Positions 28,886 to 36,906 of a DNA stretch of 64,000 nt are shown here, in pieces. The position numbers and the translations under genes are program-made. The DNA lies in assembly GCA_019245755.1 (NCBI GenBank), contig JAFARC010000066.1, positions 186,001-250,000 of the forward strand, in the 5' to 3' direction. The notes beneath the pieces were generated by a model. The model did no database searches, was not told where the DNA came from, and was given only the letters and a program-made list of their open reading frames with translations. Numbering within the stretch: the first letter of the stretch is position 1; every line of letters begins with the position of its first letter. The DNA comes from Mycobacteriaceae bacterium. Lineage in GTDB: Bacteria > Actinomycetota > Actinomycetes > Mycobacteriales > Mycobacteriaceae.

Positions 28886-29119
28886 TCAGCGTCGTCGGCT
28901 TCTGATCTGGTAGACCCGCGGCTTGGACAGCTGCGCGACTTCGGCGATTCGCGGTCCGGTGTAGCCGTCGGCAAACGCGGCACGGACCAGTTCGCCGAGC
29001 TGCTCGTCTAAGACGCTGGCCTCGGCGGCGACTTCACGGCGGCGGGCGCGCTTCCGCCCGATCTGCGACAAGCGGTCCATGCCGTAAATATTTGCACCTT
29101 CAACGTGCCGTTTTCCCAC
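28886..29119 (-). CDS. Small helix-turn-helix protein
   Basis: This 77-residue protein starts at GTG 29119; ATG at 29080 would give 64 residues. The C-terminal half, GYTGPRIAEVAQLSKPRVYQ, is a helix-turn-helix of the kind found in sigma-factor region 4 or small DNA-binding proteins, and it ends in a run of arginines. The N-terminal part is basic. It is probably a DNA-binding regulator with no effector domain. Target genes are unknown. Confidence 0.65.
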   Translation of the reverse strand: MGKRHVEGANIYGMDRLSQIGRKRARRREVAAEASVLDEQLGELVRAAFADGYTGPRIAEVAQLSKPRVYQIRSRRR

Positions 29120-29201
29120 GGGGGACGCCGCGTCCTTCGAAAGGGCATGGACAGCCTGCCGGGAACTGGCAAACTATCGATGTAGAGGGGATGGAGTGAC
29201 C

Positions 29202-29684
29202 ATGAGTCAGCTCAAATGCGTCGCGATACCGATGGCTGCAGCGGTGATGGTGGCCGTGGGCTCCGGAGTTTCGGCGGCGGACGGGCCCACTGGGACAACG
29301 GCGGAGCGTGCGACCGTCGTGCCGATGAGCGAGGTGCTCAAAAGATGCGACTTCACCGATGACACTCACGTACCGGCATCGGGCACCGGCTCGGCCGTTT
29401 CCATCATCAGCTCAACCGCGTCTGACGTCCGCGCGGACGTCAGCCTGATTCGGGCGGCACCCGGCATTCGTTACTTCGTCAGGCTGGTCGAGAGCCCGCC
29501 GCCGATCGACAGGTGCAGGCCGGGGAATCCGGGCGTCACCGCGGCCACGATCGACACCGATGGTGGCGGAAACGGGAGTGTCAGTTTGGCGGAACCCGTG
29601 CTCCCCGGCACCACCGGCGCCTGGGTGTTTATTGAGGGTCCGCCGGGTGATTTCTACTCCTCGGATGTTCTTGCCCCGGTTTAG
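29202..29684 (+). CDS. Small exported protein with signal peptide
   Basis: This 160-residue protein starts at ATG 29202, five bases after GGAG; an in-frame GTG lies at 29196. A signal peptide of about 26 residues ends near VSAADG. The mature part has two cysteines (KRCDF and DRCRP) that could form a disulfide, and a beta-rich pattern. It resembles small secreted mycobacterial hypothetical proteins of similar size. Function is unknown. It converges on the next gene over 105 bases. Confidence 0.7.
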   Translation: MSQLKCVAIPMAAAVMVAVGSGVSAADGPTGTTAERATVVPMSEVLKRCDFTDDTHVPASGTGSAVSIISSTASDVRADVSLIRAAPGIRYFVRLVESPPPIDRCRPGNPGVTAATIDTDGGGNGSVSLAEPVLPGTTGAWVFIEGPPGDFYSSDVLAPV

Positions 29685-29789
29685 CGCGTCACCCCGTGGG
29701 TGATGTTCGGCCGAGAGAATTGAACAGTCGAGAAACACCCTGTGGGGCGGATTCAGGGCTGTCGCTCAGGGCGCCACTATCGAGCTGGT

Positions 29790-30188
29790 TTAGCCGAACA
29801 GTCGCGCTAAAACGGCGAACGTCGTTGGCCCTGGGTTCGCATGGCGGGTCCGGACGCCGCCGGTAAGCGGCGTAGTTGTGGTGGCCGGTACCACCATGTT
29901 GCCATTCGCCATCGGTGTCGCGGCGCCGAACGGTGTACCCGTGGGCACTACCAAGTTCCCATTCGTCGCCGCTATCGCAAGCCCAGGCTGATCGGCGATG
30001 GTGCCGGGAGCGCCGAACGGTGTAGCCGTGATGGCCGGCACAAACCTATTGGGGCCGCGTGAAAACGTTGCCCCATTTGCCGGTGAGTTGGACTGGTTAC
30101 CAGTGCTGCCGTCGGGCTGGGCTTGGGCAACGGGCGGGAACAGGATGGCGCCTGCGAGGGCTGCTGCAGCCGCGAATGTTCGGATCAT
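29790..30188 (-). CDS. Small exported protein with internal NG(N/M)VVP repeats
   Basis: This 132-residue protein starts at ATG 30188 behind GGAAGGAG. It has a signal peptide ending near VAQAQPDG. The mature part is low in charge and repetitive: ATPFGAPG, GTPFGAATP and two copies of NGN(L/M)VVP. In the DNA the string GCGCCGAACGGTGTA occurs twice. The repeats suggest a surface or wall-associated protein. No family was recognised. Confidence 0.68.
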   Translation of the reverse strand: MIRTFAAAAALAGAILFPPVAQAQPDGSTGNQSNSPANGATFSRGPNRFVPAITATPFGAPGTIADQPGLAIAATNGNLVVPTGTPFGAATPMANGNMVVPATTTTPLTGGVRTRHANPGPTTFAVLARLFG

Positions 30189-30374
30189 GAAAACTCCTTC
30201 CCCTCCCCAGGGGATCCTCAATGTTAACTCAATGTTAAAGGGCATGCGACTGTCGGCGGGAACTTCGAGGGCGGCCCGTGTCACCGTCATCCCACAAGTC
30301 GGGAGCTCGCCTCACCGGCCGGGTTCACGGTGACCACCCGGTAGAACGTCGACACCGTCAATTAGCCGCATTGT

Positions 30375-30599
30375 TCAGCCGTCGAAAGCTTTCGCCTCAT
30401 CGATCCACGTTCGGCATTCCTGCTCCGATAGCCCGATCACCGAACCGTGCCGCTGCTCGATCATCTCCTTCAGGTGCGCTGGATTGCGGTGGCGCAGCTC
30501 CTTGATCGAGTCGACCCCTATGTCCTTGAGCATGGCCTTGTGCTTAGGCCCGATCCCCTTCAACTTGTCCAGGTCGTTCTCCACATGTTCGTGTGACAT
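30375..30599 (-). CDS. Small helix-hairpin-helix protein (DUF4332-like)
   Basis: This 74-residue protein starts at ATG 30599, four bases after a perfect AGGAGGT. LDKLKGIGPKHKAMLKDIG is a helix-hairpin-helix of the non-specific DNA-binding or DUF4332 type (KGIGPK core). The second half, RNPAHLKEMIEQ, looks like the matching helical pair. DNA or protein binding is inferred; no neighbour clarifies the role. Confidence 0.7.
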   Translation of the reverse strand: MSHEHVENDLDKLKGIGPKHKAMLKDIGVDSIKELRHRNPAHLKEMIEQRHGSVIGLSEQECRTWIDEAKAFDG

Positions 30600-30698
30600 C
30601 GACACCTCCTAACTCATTGGGGACGCGCTGCTGATGCTTGGTGTAGCCCTACGGCCGAAGGGCGAAACGCTTTTGGATAGCCGGAATGCCAGCCGCGT

Positions 30699-30998
30699 TC
30701 ATCGCACCGCGGGCCGACCACCGCTCGACAGGACGGCGCCACTGGCGGGGCGTAGATATAGCACCGCATCACAACATCGGCAGCGCCAGCTCGTGAGCCC
30801 GCCGCGCCATGAGCACGGCTGGTGGCCGTCTAGGCAGCGCTGCGGCGGCCGAACCATCCACGAGCCATCGGTGCAACGGACCAGCTCGCCGACTGCGGGC
30901 AGGATTGCAGGTTTAGGTGGAGGCGGCTGCTCGACGACCTCGACATCAAGCAAGTGCGACTGCACAATGCGCGCCACACCTGTGGGACATTGATGCAC
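30699..30998 (-). CDS. Small cysteine-rich mycobacterial protein often found near integrases, possibly decayed
   Basis: The 99-residue frame contains KPAILPAVGELVRCTDGSWM, then RPPQRC, and later WRCRCCDAVLY. This pattern recalls a small zinc-ribbon-like protein common in mycobacterial mobile regions. The middle part is shorter than in relatives I remember, so it may be degenerate. The start is uncertain. It overlaps an integrase remnant on the other strand, and only one of the two readings is likely to matter. Confidence 0.4.
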   Translation of the reverse strand: MHQCPTGVARIVQSHLLDVEVVEQPPPPKPAILPAVGELVRCTDGSWMVRPPQRCLDGHQPCSWRGGLTSWRCRCCDAVLYLRPASGAVLSSGGRPAVR

Positions 30999-31091
30999 CT
31001 ACCTGGGGTGCCGATCGCCGTGGTGGCGGCCTGGCTCGGACGCGCCAGCGCGGCCGTCACGATGGCGGTCTATCACGCACGCACAGGATGA
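30912..31091 (+). pseudogene. Tyrosine integrase remnant, C-terminal end only
   Basis: The frame from 30912 to the stop at 31089-31091 reads about 59 residues with LHNARHTCGTLMHL, GVPIAVVAAWLGRAS and TMAVYHART. These are the HxxR box, the downstream helix and the tyrosine nucleophile of phage integrases. The usual LGH is LGR, and everything upstream is missing. It lies about 120 bases outside the left end of the genomic island, so it belongs to a different, older element. Confidence 0.75.
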
Positions 31092-31209
31092 CGCCCTCCG
31101 CGACGCCCGAAGTAATTACCGTCGGCATGTGACAACCGGTGACACCGAGACCGGATCACCAGTCTGGAGAAGCGTCATATACTGCCTTTTACCTGCCGCT
31201 TCTGGTGCG

Positions 31210-31252
31210 CCCAGTCGGACTCGAACCGAAACTGGACGGATTTTAAGTCCGC
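31210..31252. repeat. Left attachment-site repeat of the genomic island
   Basis: These 43 bases match 39741-39783 at 42 positions; the single difference is A at 31230 versus C at 39761. They correspond to the 3' part of the tRNA-Leu gene, from the anticodon loop through the T-arm, without the 5' half. This is the expected product of site-specific integration into a tRNA gene. Confidence 0.9.
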
Positions 31253-31364
31253 ATAGCAGGGCGTTTGCTAGCGTTGGCGTACGTTGGCATGTATGTCAAA
31301 ACCCTTTGTCAACTGCGCTTATGTGAAAGTTTGCGTTGGCGAGGTTGGTTGCGTCCCGGGGTGT

Positions 31365-32740
31365 GGTGTAACTAGCGGCGTGTCGGTCCTGATGTGAAGG
31401 GGCCATCGCGTGAGTCTCTGTGGTGAAACGACCAAGTATCACTACCGAGAGGAACAGCGCGATGGCCCTGGATCAGTTTGCCTTGTTGGAGGTGCTCGAC
31501 GCATTACGCAATGCCGATGCCGCTGATCGGATCACGCAGGCCGCCGAGACGATTTATCAGGCGCTCATCGATGCGGAGCTGACCGCGCTGATCGGCGCCG
31601 GGCCTTATGAGCGCACGGAGTCGCGGACCAATCAGCGCAACGGATCGCGGCAGCGCACGCTGTCCACGATCGCCGGGGATTTGGAGTTGCGGATTCCCAA
31701 GCTGCGCACCGGCTCGTTTTTCCCGGCGTTGTTGGAACGGCGCCGCCGGGTGGATCAGTGCCTGTTCGCGGTGGTGATGGAGGCCTACCTGCACGGCACC
31801 TCCACCCGCAAGGTCGATGATCTGATCAAAGCCCTTGGTGCTGATTCGGGGATTTCCAAAAGCGAGGTGTCGCGGATCTGCGCGGATCGGGACACCGAAG
31901 TTGCCGCGTTTCGGGATCGGCCACTATCGGGGCAGGCGTTTCCGTATGTGTTTCTCGATGCCACCTACTGCAAGGCCCGGGTCAACCATCGGGTGGTGTC
32001 GCAGGCGGTGGTAATTGCCACCGGGGTGGCCGCCGACGGCCGGCGCGAGGTGCTGGGATTTGAGGTTGGCGATTCGGAGGACGGCGCGTTTTGGATGGCG
32101 TTTTTGCGGTCGCTGAAATCACGCGGCCTGGCCGGGGTGCAGCTGGCGATCTCCGATGCCCACAGCGGGCTGCGCGGCGCCGTCGAGGCGATCCTGATCG
32201 GCGCGGCCTGGCAGAGATGTCGGGTGCATTTCTTGCGCAACGTGTTAGCTCAGGTCCCCAAAGGGTCGGCCGAGATGGTCGCTGCGGCGATCCGCACCAT
32301 CTTCGCCCAACCCGACGCCGAGCACGTACGCGAACAACTCGACACCATCGCCGCCATGCTCGGCCGCCAGTTCCCCAAGGTCGAAACCATGCTGCGCGAC
32401 GCCGCCCCCGACATCACCGCCGTCACCGATTTCCCTGTCCCGCACTGGAAAAAGATCTGGAGCACCAACCCGCTGGAGCGGCTCAACAAAGAGATCAAAC
32501 GCCGCACCGACGTCGTCGGGGTGTTTCCCAACCCGGCCGCGCTGCTGCGACTAGCCGGCTCCGTGCTCGTCGAAGCTCACGACGAATGGCAGGTCGCCGA
32601 CAAACGCTACCTGTCCGAAACCACCCTGGGCCTACTCAACCAGCCCGGCGACCAACCCGAACAGAATGTTGCGACACCCGCCGCGCTCACCGCATAGCAA
32701 AAACCCGCAGCCTCAAGCGAAATGCCCCTCGACTTACACC
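31365..32740 (+). mobile_element. IS256-family insertion sequence (IS1081-like)
   Basis: The transposase gene is flanked by related ends. GGTGTAACTAG begins at 31365, and the complement of the right end reads GGTGTAAGTCGAG, finishing at 32740. The ends are imperfect inverted repeats, so the exact limits may be off by several bases. I see no clear target-site duplication. A decayed relative of the right end is found at 33405-33644. Confidence 0.7.
31462..32697 (+). CDS. IS256-family transposase (Mutator type)
   Basis: This 411-residue transposase starts at ATG 31462; an in-frame GTG lies at 31420. GDLELRIPKLRTGSFFP and YVFLDATYCKAR, with the first catalytic aspartate, are typical of the family. 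The second aspartate is in ISDAHSGLR, and the glutamate is near the C-terminus in STNPLERLNKEIKRR. The sequence closely resembles the IS1081-type transposase of M. tuberculosis. All three acidic residues are present and the frame is intact, so it could be active. Confidence 0.93.
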   Translation: MALDQFALLEVLDALRNADAADRITQAAETIYQALIDAELTALIGAGPYERTESRTNQRNGSRQRTLSTIAGDLELRIPKLRTGSFFPALLERRRRVDQCLFAVVMEAYLHGTSTRKVDDLIKALGADSGISKSEVSRICADRDTEVAAFRDRPLSGQAFPYVFLDATYCKARVNHRVVSQAVVIATGVAADGRREVLGFEVGDSEDGAFWMAFLRSLKSRGLAGVQLAISDAHSGLRGAVEAILIGAAWQRCRVHFLRNVLAQVPKGSAEMVAAAIRTIFAQPDAEHVREQLDTIAAMLGRQFPKVETMLRDAAPDITAVTDFPVPHWKKIWSTNPLERLNKEIKRRTDVVGVFPNPAALLRLAGSVLVEAHDEWQVADKRYLSETTLGLLNQPGDQPEQNVATPAALTA

Positions 32741-32808
32741 TACCTACTCCACATGACACAACCTACTGCGTCCGGAGAGGTCCCCAGGCGGGAGGCTATG
32801 CTTCGCCC

Positions 32809-33324
32809 ATGCCGGTGCCACCCGAAGACGCACGAAGAGCGCCATCGGCGATAACGCGTCTCGCTGCTACAGCTGCCGAGACCGACGTCGGCATGCGGTG
32901 TGCCGCGTGGTACCTGAAGAACGTTGTGCCCCGCATCGAACCGGCGCTTTATCAGTGGACTCACGGACGACTCACATCGCTGCCAATCGTCCCGATCGTC
33001 TTTCTTCACACACGTGGAGCGAAGACTAGCGAACCGAGGATCACGCCCCTGACATACTTCACCGACGGCGACGATGTCGTTCTTATCGCCTCGAATTATG
33101 GGCTTCCACGGCATCCGGCGTGGTACTACAACGTGAAATCCCACCCCGAGGTCACGCTGCGGGCCCGGGGCCGGCAGGGCAGGTATGTCGTTCGTGAAGC
33201 CGTGAACGCCGAGCGCGAGCAGTTGTGGGCCTTGGCGATGCGGCGGAACCCACCACTTAGGAAGTATCAAGAGATGGCCGGCGAACGACAGATTCCGGTG
33301 CTGCGTTGCATACCGACAGCTTGA
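32809..33324 (+). CDS. F420-dependent (Ddn-type) nitroreductase family protein
   Basis: This 171-residue protein starts at ATG 32809. VFLHTRGAKTSEPRITPLTY and NYGLPRHPAWYYNVKSHP are the characteristic F420-binding segments of the deazaflavin-dependent nitroreductase family, which reduces quinones, enones or nitro compounds with F420H2. Length is normal. It sits between an intact and a decayed IS256-family copy, so it may have been carried in by a composite structure. The physiological substrate is unknown. Confidence 0.88.
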   Translation: MPVPPEDARRAPSAITRLAATAAETDVGMRCAAWYLKNVVPRIEPALYQWTHGRLTSLPIVPIVFLHTRGAKTSEPRITPLTYFTDGDDVVLIASNYGLPRHPAWYYNVKSHPEVTLRARGRQGRYVVREAVNAEREQLWALAMRRNPPLRKYQEMAGERQIPVLRCIPTA

Positions 33325-33404
33325 ACGAGTGCGTGGCTCGGGAAACAGATTTGGCCGACCAGGTCGACCAATCCGCTCCCGACTCAGCCCAGATCACACA
33401 CCTG

Positions 33405-33644
33405 ACAAACGTCGTCGGGATCTTCCAAACCGGTCGCTGTGCTGAACCTGGCCGGTATCGCCCTCGTGAACCCGCACGATAAATGCTAGGTCGCTTACGA
33501 GCATGAGCGTTGCCTCTCCGAAACACCCCTCGCGCTGCCCAATCCGAGCGACAAAACCCCAACCAGAATATTGCGAGACCTGCGCGATCACGGCATAGTG
33601 AAAACCCGCAGAGCCTCAAGCGAAAGGCCTGCTCGACTTACACC
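33405..33644 (+). pseudogene. Decayed 3' end of a second IS256-family element
   Basis: This stretch aligns by eye with the last 200 bases of the intact transposase plus its right end. Examples are ACGTCGTCGGG near the start, CGACAAAACCCCAACCAGAA for the C-terminal codons, and AAAACCCGCAGAGCCTCAAG for the non-coding tail. It ends CTCGACTTACACC like the intact copy. It carries many substitutions and frame disruptions, so it is non-functional and older than the intact IS. Confidence 0.8.
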
Positions 33645-33755
33645 ACTCCGTGGGGCGCACCCGCGAGGTTGGGAGCGTTTCGGAGCTGTGTGCATACACT
33701 CCGTTTACAACTAACTCATGACAGCCATGCGGCTAATGGCTCTTGGCATGTTCCA

Positions 33756-33804
33756 CCCGTCGTTGACACCCGTCATTGACGCCCGTCAACGACGGGTGTA
33801 CCCT
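33756..33804 (+). promoter_or_regulatory. TetR promoter with three operator half-sites
   Basis: TTGACG at 33776-33781 and TACCCT at 33799-33804 are separated by 17 bases and form a SigA-like promoter. CCCGTCGTTGAC at 33756 and its exact inverse at 33785-33796 form 12-base arms. A near copy, CCCGTCATTGAC, lies at 33769-33780. The half-sites cover the -35 element and spacer, where a repressor would block RNA polymerase. The predicted start of transcription is at the ATG of the regulator. Confidence 0.75.
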
Positions 33805-33810
33805 GCTTCC

Positions 33811-34419
33811 ATGGAGTCACCACCCGCATCATCAGTGGCTGAATCACCAGCCGGAGGCGTCCGGGAGGTTCGGCGACTCGAAACTCGAGCACGCTTGTTT
33901 GACGCCGCGTTGGCTGAGATTTCACAACGTGGGTTTGCCGCCGCTGATGTCAGTGCCATCGCCGCTGCTGCGGGCGTGGTGAGGGGGACGTTCTACTTCC
34001 ACTTCCCGACCAAGGAGCACGTCCTTATCGAGGTGGAGCGCAACGAGGAGACTCGGATCATCAGTGAACTGGGCGAAGCCAAGGGCGATCTGGCGTCGGT
34101 GCTTTCCCAACTCGTACATCACGTACTCAGTGCTGAACGTCGGTTAGGCGCAGTCGTCTTCCGGGACATGCTCGGACTGCATTTCTCCTCAGCCCGTCCG
34201 GTCGAAGACGAGTTAGCGCAACACCCGCTCGCAGAGTTTCTGGTGGGAGTGATCAGCCGGGCACAACGCGAAGGGCAAGTGTCCTCGGACGTAGATGCAT
34301 CGGAACTCGGGACGTTCTTCCTTACCGGACTATTCGCGCTACTGGCCACTGGAGAACACGATGCTGCGCTGTTAAGTCGGTACGTGACAACGATTGTCAA
34401 AGGGATGGAGAAACGATGA
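33811..34419 (+). CDS. TetR-family regulator, probably autorepressing
   Basis: This 202-residue regulator has its helix-turn-helix in DVSAIAAAAGVVRGTFYFHF near residues 50-70 and a ligand-binding C-terminal domain of the usual length. ATG at 33811 lies seven bases after the -10 element and has no ribosome-binding site, so the message is predicted to be leaderless. Its stop overlaps the start of the diiron gene (ATGA). The operator half-sites just upstream imply control of this two-gene unit. Confidence 0.87.
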   Translation: MESPPASSVAESPAGGVREVRRLETRARLFDAALAEISQRGFAAADVSAIAAAAGVVRGTFYFHFPTKEHVLIEVERNEETRIISELGEAKGDLASVLSQLVHHVLSAERRLGAVVFRDMLGLHFSSARPVEDELAQHPLAEFLVGVISRAQREGQVSSDVDASELGTFFLTGLFALLATGEHDAALLSRYVTTIVKGMEKR

Positions 34420-35240
34420 ATCGCACAGGCATCGAAGGCTACAGGGATTTCTTGGCCAGGCGTGACGGCGAAGCCGACCTCCTCAATAGACGGTTAGCGA
34501 ATCGAGAGCAGTTCTTCAACGAACTTGAAGCGAACCCCGTCCGCTCAGCCCATCCCGCCGACCGACCGACGTTCCTTCGCAATGTGCGCCGCCGACGACC
34601 CGAACACGGCCTGGACAGCAAAATGCTGTTCCTGCTAGCGACCGCCAAACTGAATCAGGCTGAGCGGTTCGGCGTCGGACTGGGCGAAACCTATGGGCGC
34701 AACAGCGATGAGAATCTGCCGCCCGAGAACGTCTACCTCGAACTGGAAGAGCACTACCACACACGGCTGCTGGCATACGCACTAGACGCATTCGATCTGA
34801 ACTTCCAAGTTGTCCCCCCGCCTTTCGTGATGCGACAGTTCGTCAAGACCGGCGTGTTCCTCCCCGAACGGCTTGGCTTCATGTTTGTCGGAGCCGCAGA
34901 GATGGCGGGCTGCATCATGTTCGACGAACTACGCCGCGTCGGCAGAAAACTGTTCGCCGACGAACCCGCAGTCGGCGAACGAATCGAACTGCTCTACAGC
35001 GAAATCCTTACCGACGAAATCGGCCACGTCGGCTACTGCGCGTCACGCTGCACATCCGGAGAGCGGGCGATAATGCGTCGTATCTACCCACTCATCGGAC
35101 GACTCTTCGCCCGCCAAACCGCAGAAATCGGCCTCCTCATCGACCCGAAGGCGTTGCACGCACGACTCGACCGACCCTTCAACGTCGAAGAACTCACCGC
35201 CGAGCTGGACAACGAAACGTACCTCGTCGCCCACCCCTGA
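34416..35240 (+). CDS. Ferritin-like diiron protein, probable oxygenase
   Basis: This 274-residue protein has the complete ligand set of a four-helix diiron carboxylate protein: E83 in NQAERFG, E112 and H115 in EEHYH, E162 in AAEMAG, and E201 and H204 in DEIGH. The E, ExxH, E, ExxH order and spacing fit diiron oxygenases, N-oxygenases or desaturase-like proteins. No signal peptide is present. Co-expression with the TetR regulator suggests an inducible oxidation reaction. No close family was recognised and the substrate is unknown. Confidence 0.75.
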   Translation: MNRTGIEGYRDFLARRDGEADLLNRRLANREQFFNELEANPVRSAHPADRPTFLRNVRRRRPEHGLDSKMLFLLATAKLNQAERFGVGLGETYGRNSDENLPPENVYLELEEHYHTRLLAYALDAFDLNFQVVPPPFVMRQFVKTGVFLPERLGFMFVGAAEMAGCIMFDELRRVGRKLFADEPAVGERIELLYSEILTDEIGHVGYCASRCTSGERAIMRRIYPLIGRLFARQTAEIGLLIDPKALHARLDRPFNVEELTAELDNETYLVAHP

Positions 35241-35413
35241 CGGACTCCGCAGACTCACCACTGCGTGCACTCGCTGCGCCTGAGTCGCCTTCGACTGGGC
35301 TTGGCCAGCACCCGCTTCGGAGTCTTGATCGGGGGCTGCGCAGCGGCTCGGGCGCGAGGTCTGTGAGTAGTCGCCATGACCTGGCGTTGCAGCCCGTTCG
35401 TTACTGGTGCAAG

Positions 35414-35499
35414 TCAGGCGATCTTGTAGTTGTAGACGGTCTGACGGCTTACACCGTATTCGCTAGCGAGTGCAGTAACAGATTCGCACTTCGGCGAGG
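35414..35499 (-). pseudogene. Serine-resolvase C-terminal fragment
   Basis: The minus strand reads ESVTALASEYGVSRQTVYNY followed by KIA and a stop. This is the DNA-binding helix-turn-helix at the end of a resolvase/invertase. No catalytic domain precedes it; the P450 stop codon lies at that point. It is a remnant of a lost resolvase gene. Confidence 0.7.
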
Positions 35500-36714
35500 T
35501 CAGCGGATGGTCAGTTGTAGCCGTTCAAGTCGACGTACCAAAATGCTTGGCAGCCAACGGCCAACGTCGGCGGCGTCAATCCAGCTGGTCTGCTCAAGCA
35601 GCATCCGAAAGACGATCTGGGCTTCCAAACGAGCCAGCGAAGCCCCGACACAAAAGTGCGCGCCCTTACCGAAGGTCACATGCCCTTTCACGGCGCTACG
35701 GTCGAGCTGGAAGTCGTTAGGTGTGTCGAACTGCTGGGGATCGCGGTTGGCCGCTCCCCACATCAGTAACAGATGCGAATCGGCGGGCAACTCGACGTCG
35801 GCCAGGGTGGTATCTCTCACCACATGCCGATAGTGGCCACGAAATGGCGACTCGTATCGCAGCGTTTCCTCAATGAACGCACCTAGCAGTTCTGGGTTGG
35901 CACGCAGTTGCTCTTGGACGCGGGGGCGGTCGGCCAGAATCCATGCGGCGCTGCCGAGTAACGACGCGGTTGATTCACCCGCTGCGCTGAACAAGGTGAG
36001 CATGATTGCGAGCGCCTGAAGCTGGTCTAACTCGCCGGATTTGTTGCGCGCCGCGAGGTCGCCGATGAGGCCCGGCTTCGGGCTTTCGGCGGCGTTCTCG
36101 AAGTGTTCTAGGACGTATCCGGACAGTTCCATCGCGGCCATGCCAGCGGCTTCGAGTTGGGGTGGACTGACGATTCCGTCGAGCAGGGTGGTGGTCGCGT
36201 ACCCCAGTCGGATCAGCTTGTCGACATCCTCCTCTGGTAGTCCGAGCAGGTGGGCGACCACCATCATCGGCAGCCGATTGGCCATGGCGCTCATCCATTC
36301 GATCTGCCCGTCGATCAATGCTTCGGACCAGAGTCGCTTCGCAGTGGCTTCGGCGAACTCCTCGATGACGCGCACCCGCCTGGCCGAAAGGTGAGGCAGC
36401 AGCAACTTTCGGTGCAACGCGTGCAGCGGATCGTCTGCGGTGGCTAGTGCATGCATCGGCCCCCCGAGCGTCCCCATTTCATACGGTGTGACGGTCCCGT
36501 CGTCGTGGTACACCATCGTCGCGGTCAGGTTCGACGAGAAATCCTCGACGCGGTTCACGGCTTCCACGACGGCGTCCCAGCCGCACACCGCGTAGAACAC
36601 GGACTCACCGATGCGGTTCACCCCCGCGCGACCCCGCATCCGGTCATACAAGGGGTTGGGGTCCTGGATTGCGGCGCTACCGAAGAAGTCAGTCGGGTCC
36701 ACCACGGCAGTCAT
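35500..36714 (-). CDS. Cytochrome P450
   Basis: This is a soluble bacterial-class P450 of 404 residues from ATG 36714; TTG at 36750 would give 416. The I-helix oxygen-binding motif is SAAGEST, the K-helix ExxR is ETLRYE, and the heme-binding loop is FGKGAHFCVG with the thiolate cysteine. It is therefore intact. No ferredoxin or reductase gene is nearby, so it must use partners from elsewhere. It is divergent from a TetR gene that probably controls it. The substrate cannot be predicted. Confidence 0.9.
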   Translation of the reverse strand: MTAVVDPTDFFGSAAIQDPNPLYDRMRGRAGVNRIGESVFYAVCGWDAVVEAVNRVEDFSSNLTATMVYHDDGTVTPYEMGTLGGPMHALATADDPLHALHRKLLLPHLSARRVRVIEEFAEATAKRLWSEALIDGQIEWMSAMANRLPMMVVAHLLGLPEEDVDKLIRLGYATTTLLDGIVSPPQLEAAGMAAMELSGYVLEHFENAAESPKPGLIGDLAARNKSGELDQLQALAIMLTLFSAAGESTASLLGSAAWILADRPRVQEQLRANPELLGAFIEETLRYESPFRGHYRHVVRDTTLADVELPADSHLLLMWGAANRDPQQFDTPNDFQLDRSAVKGHVTFGKGAHFCVGASLARLEAQIVFRMLLEQTSWIDAADVGRWLPSILVRRLERLQLTIR

Positions 36715-36824
36715 AGATTCAGGCTGAACGTGGCCTGTGAACTGCGTCAACAGTGCCCGCAGAACTTGCAGAACCGGTTCGATAAGGCGGCTGGGGGTCT
36801 TTCTCAGTCCACTGGGCTAACCAG

Positions 36825-36864
36825 CACTGTTTGTGAGAGGAGCACCGATTGTCTTCTCACAGTG
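36825..36864. promoter_or_regulatory. Imperfect inverted repeat between the P450 and TetR genes
   Basis: CACTGTTTGTGAGA at 36825-36838 is mirrored by TCTCACAGTG at 36855-36864, allowing a two-base gap in the left arm. It lies in the divergent promoter region and is a candidate operator for the adjacent TetR protein. Confidence 0.45.
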
Positions 36865-36906
36865 ATAAAACTATTTCATGGTTTCGCCGCGAGGGAACGA
36901 CTGACG

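Noticed and set aside
31206-31252. A second tRNA-Leu gene
   Set aside because: Only the anticodon loop to 3' end is present; the 5' acceptor, D-arm and half of the anticodon stem are missing, so it is the attachment-site copy.
31365-32740. An 8- or 9-base target duplication around the intact IS
   Set aside because: The flanking bases at the two ends do not match at the boundaries I can assign.
36451-36906. N-terminal extension of the second TetR regulator
   Set aside because: The open frame runs antisense through the P450 gene; TetR proteins of this type need only the part from 36907.
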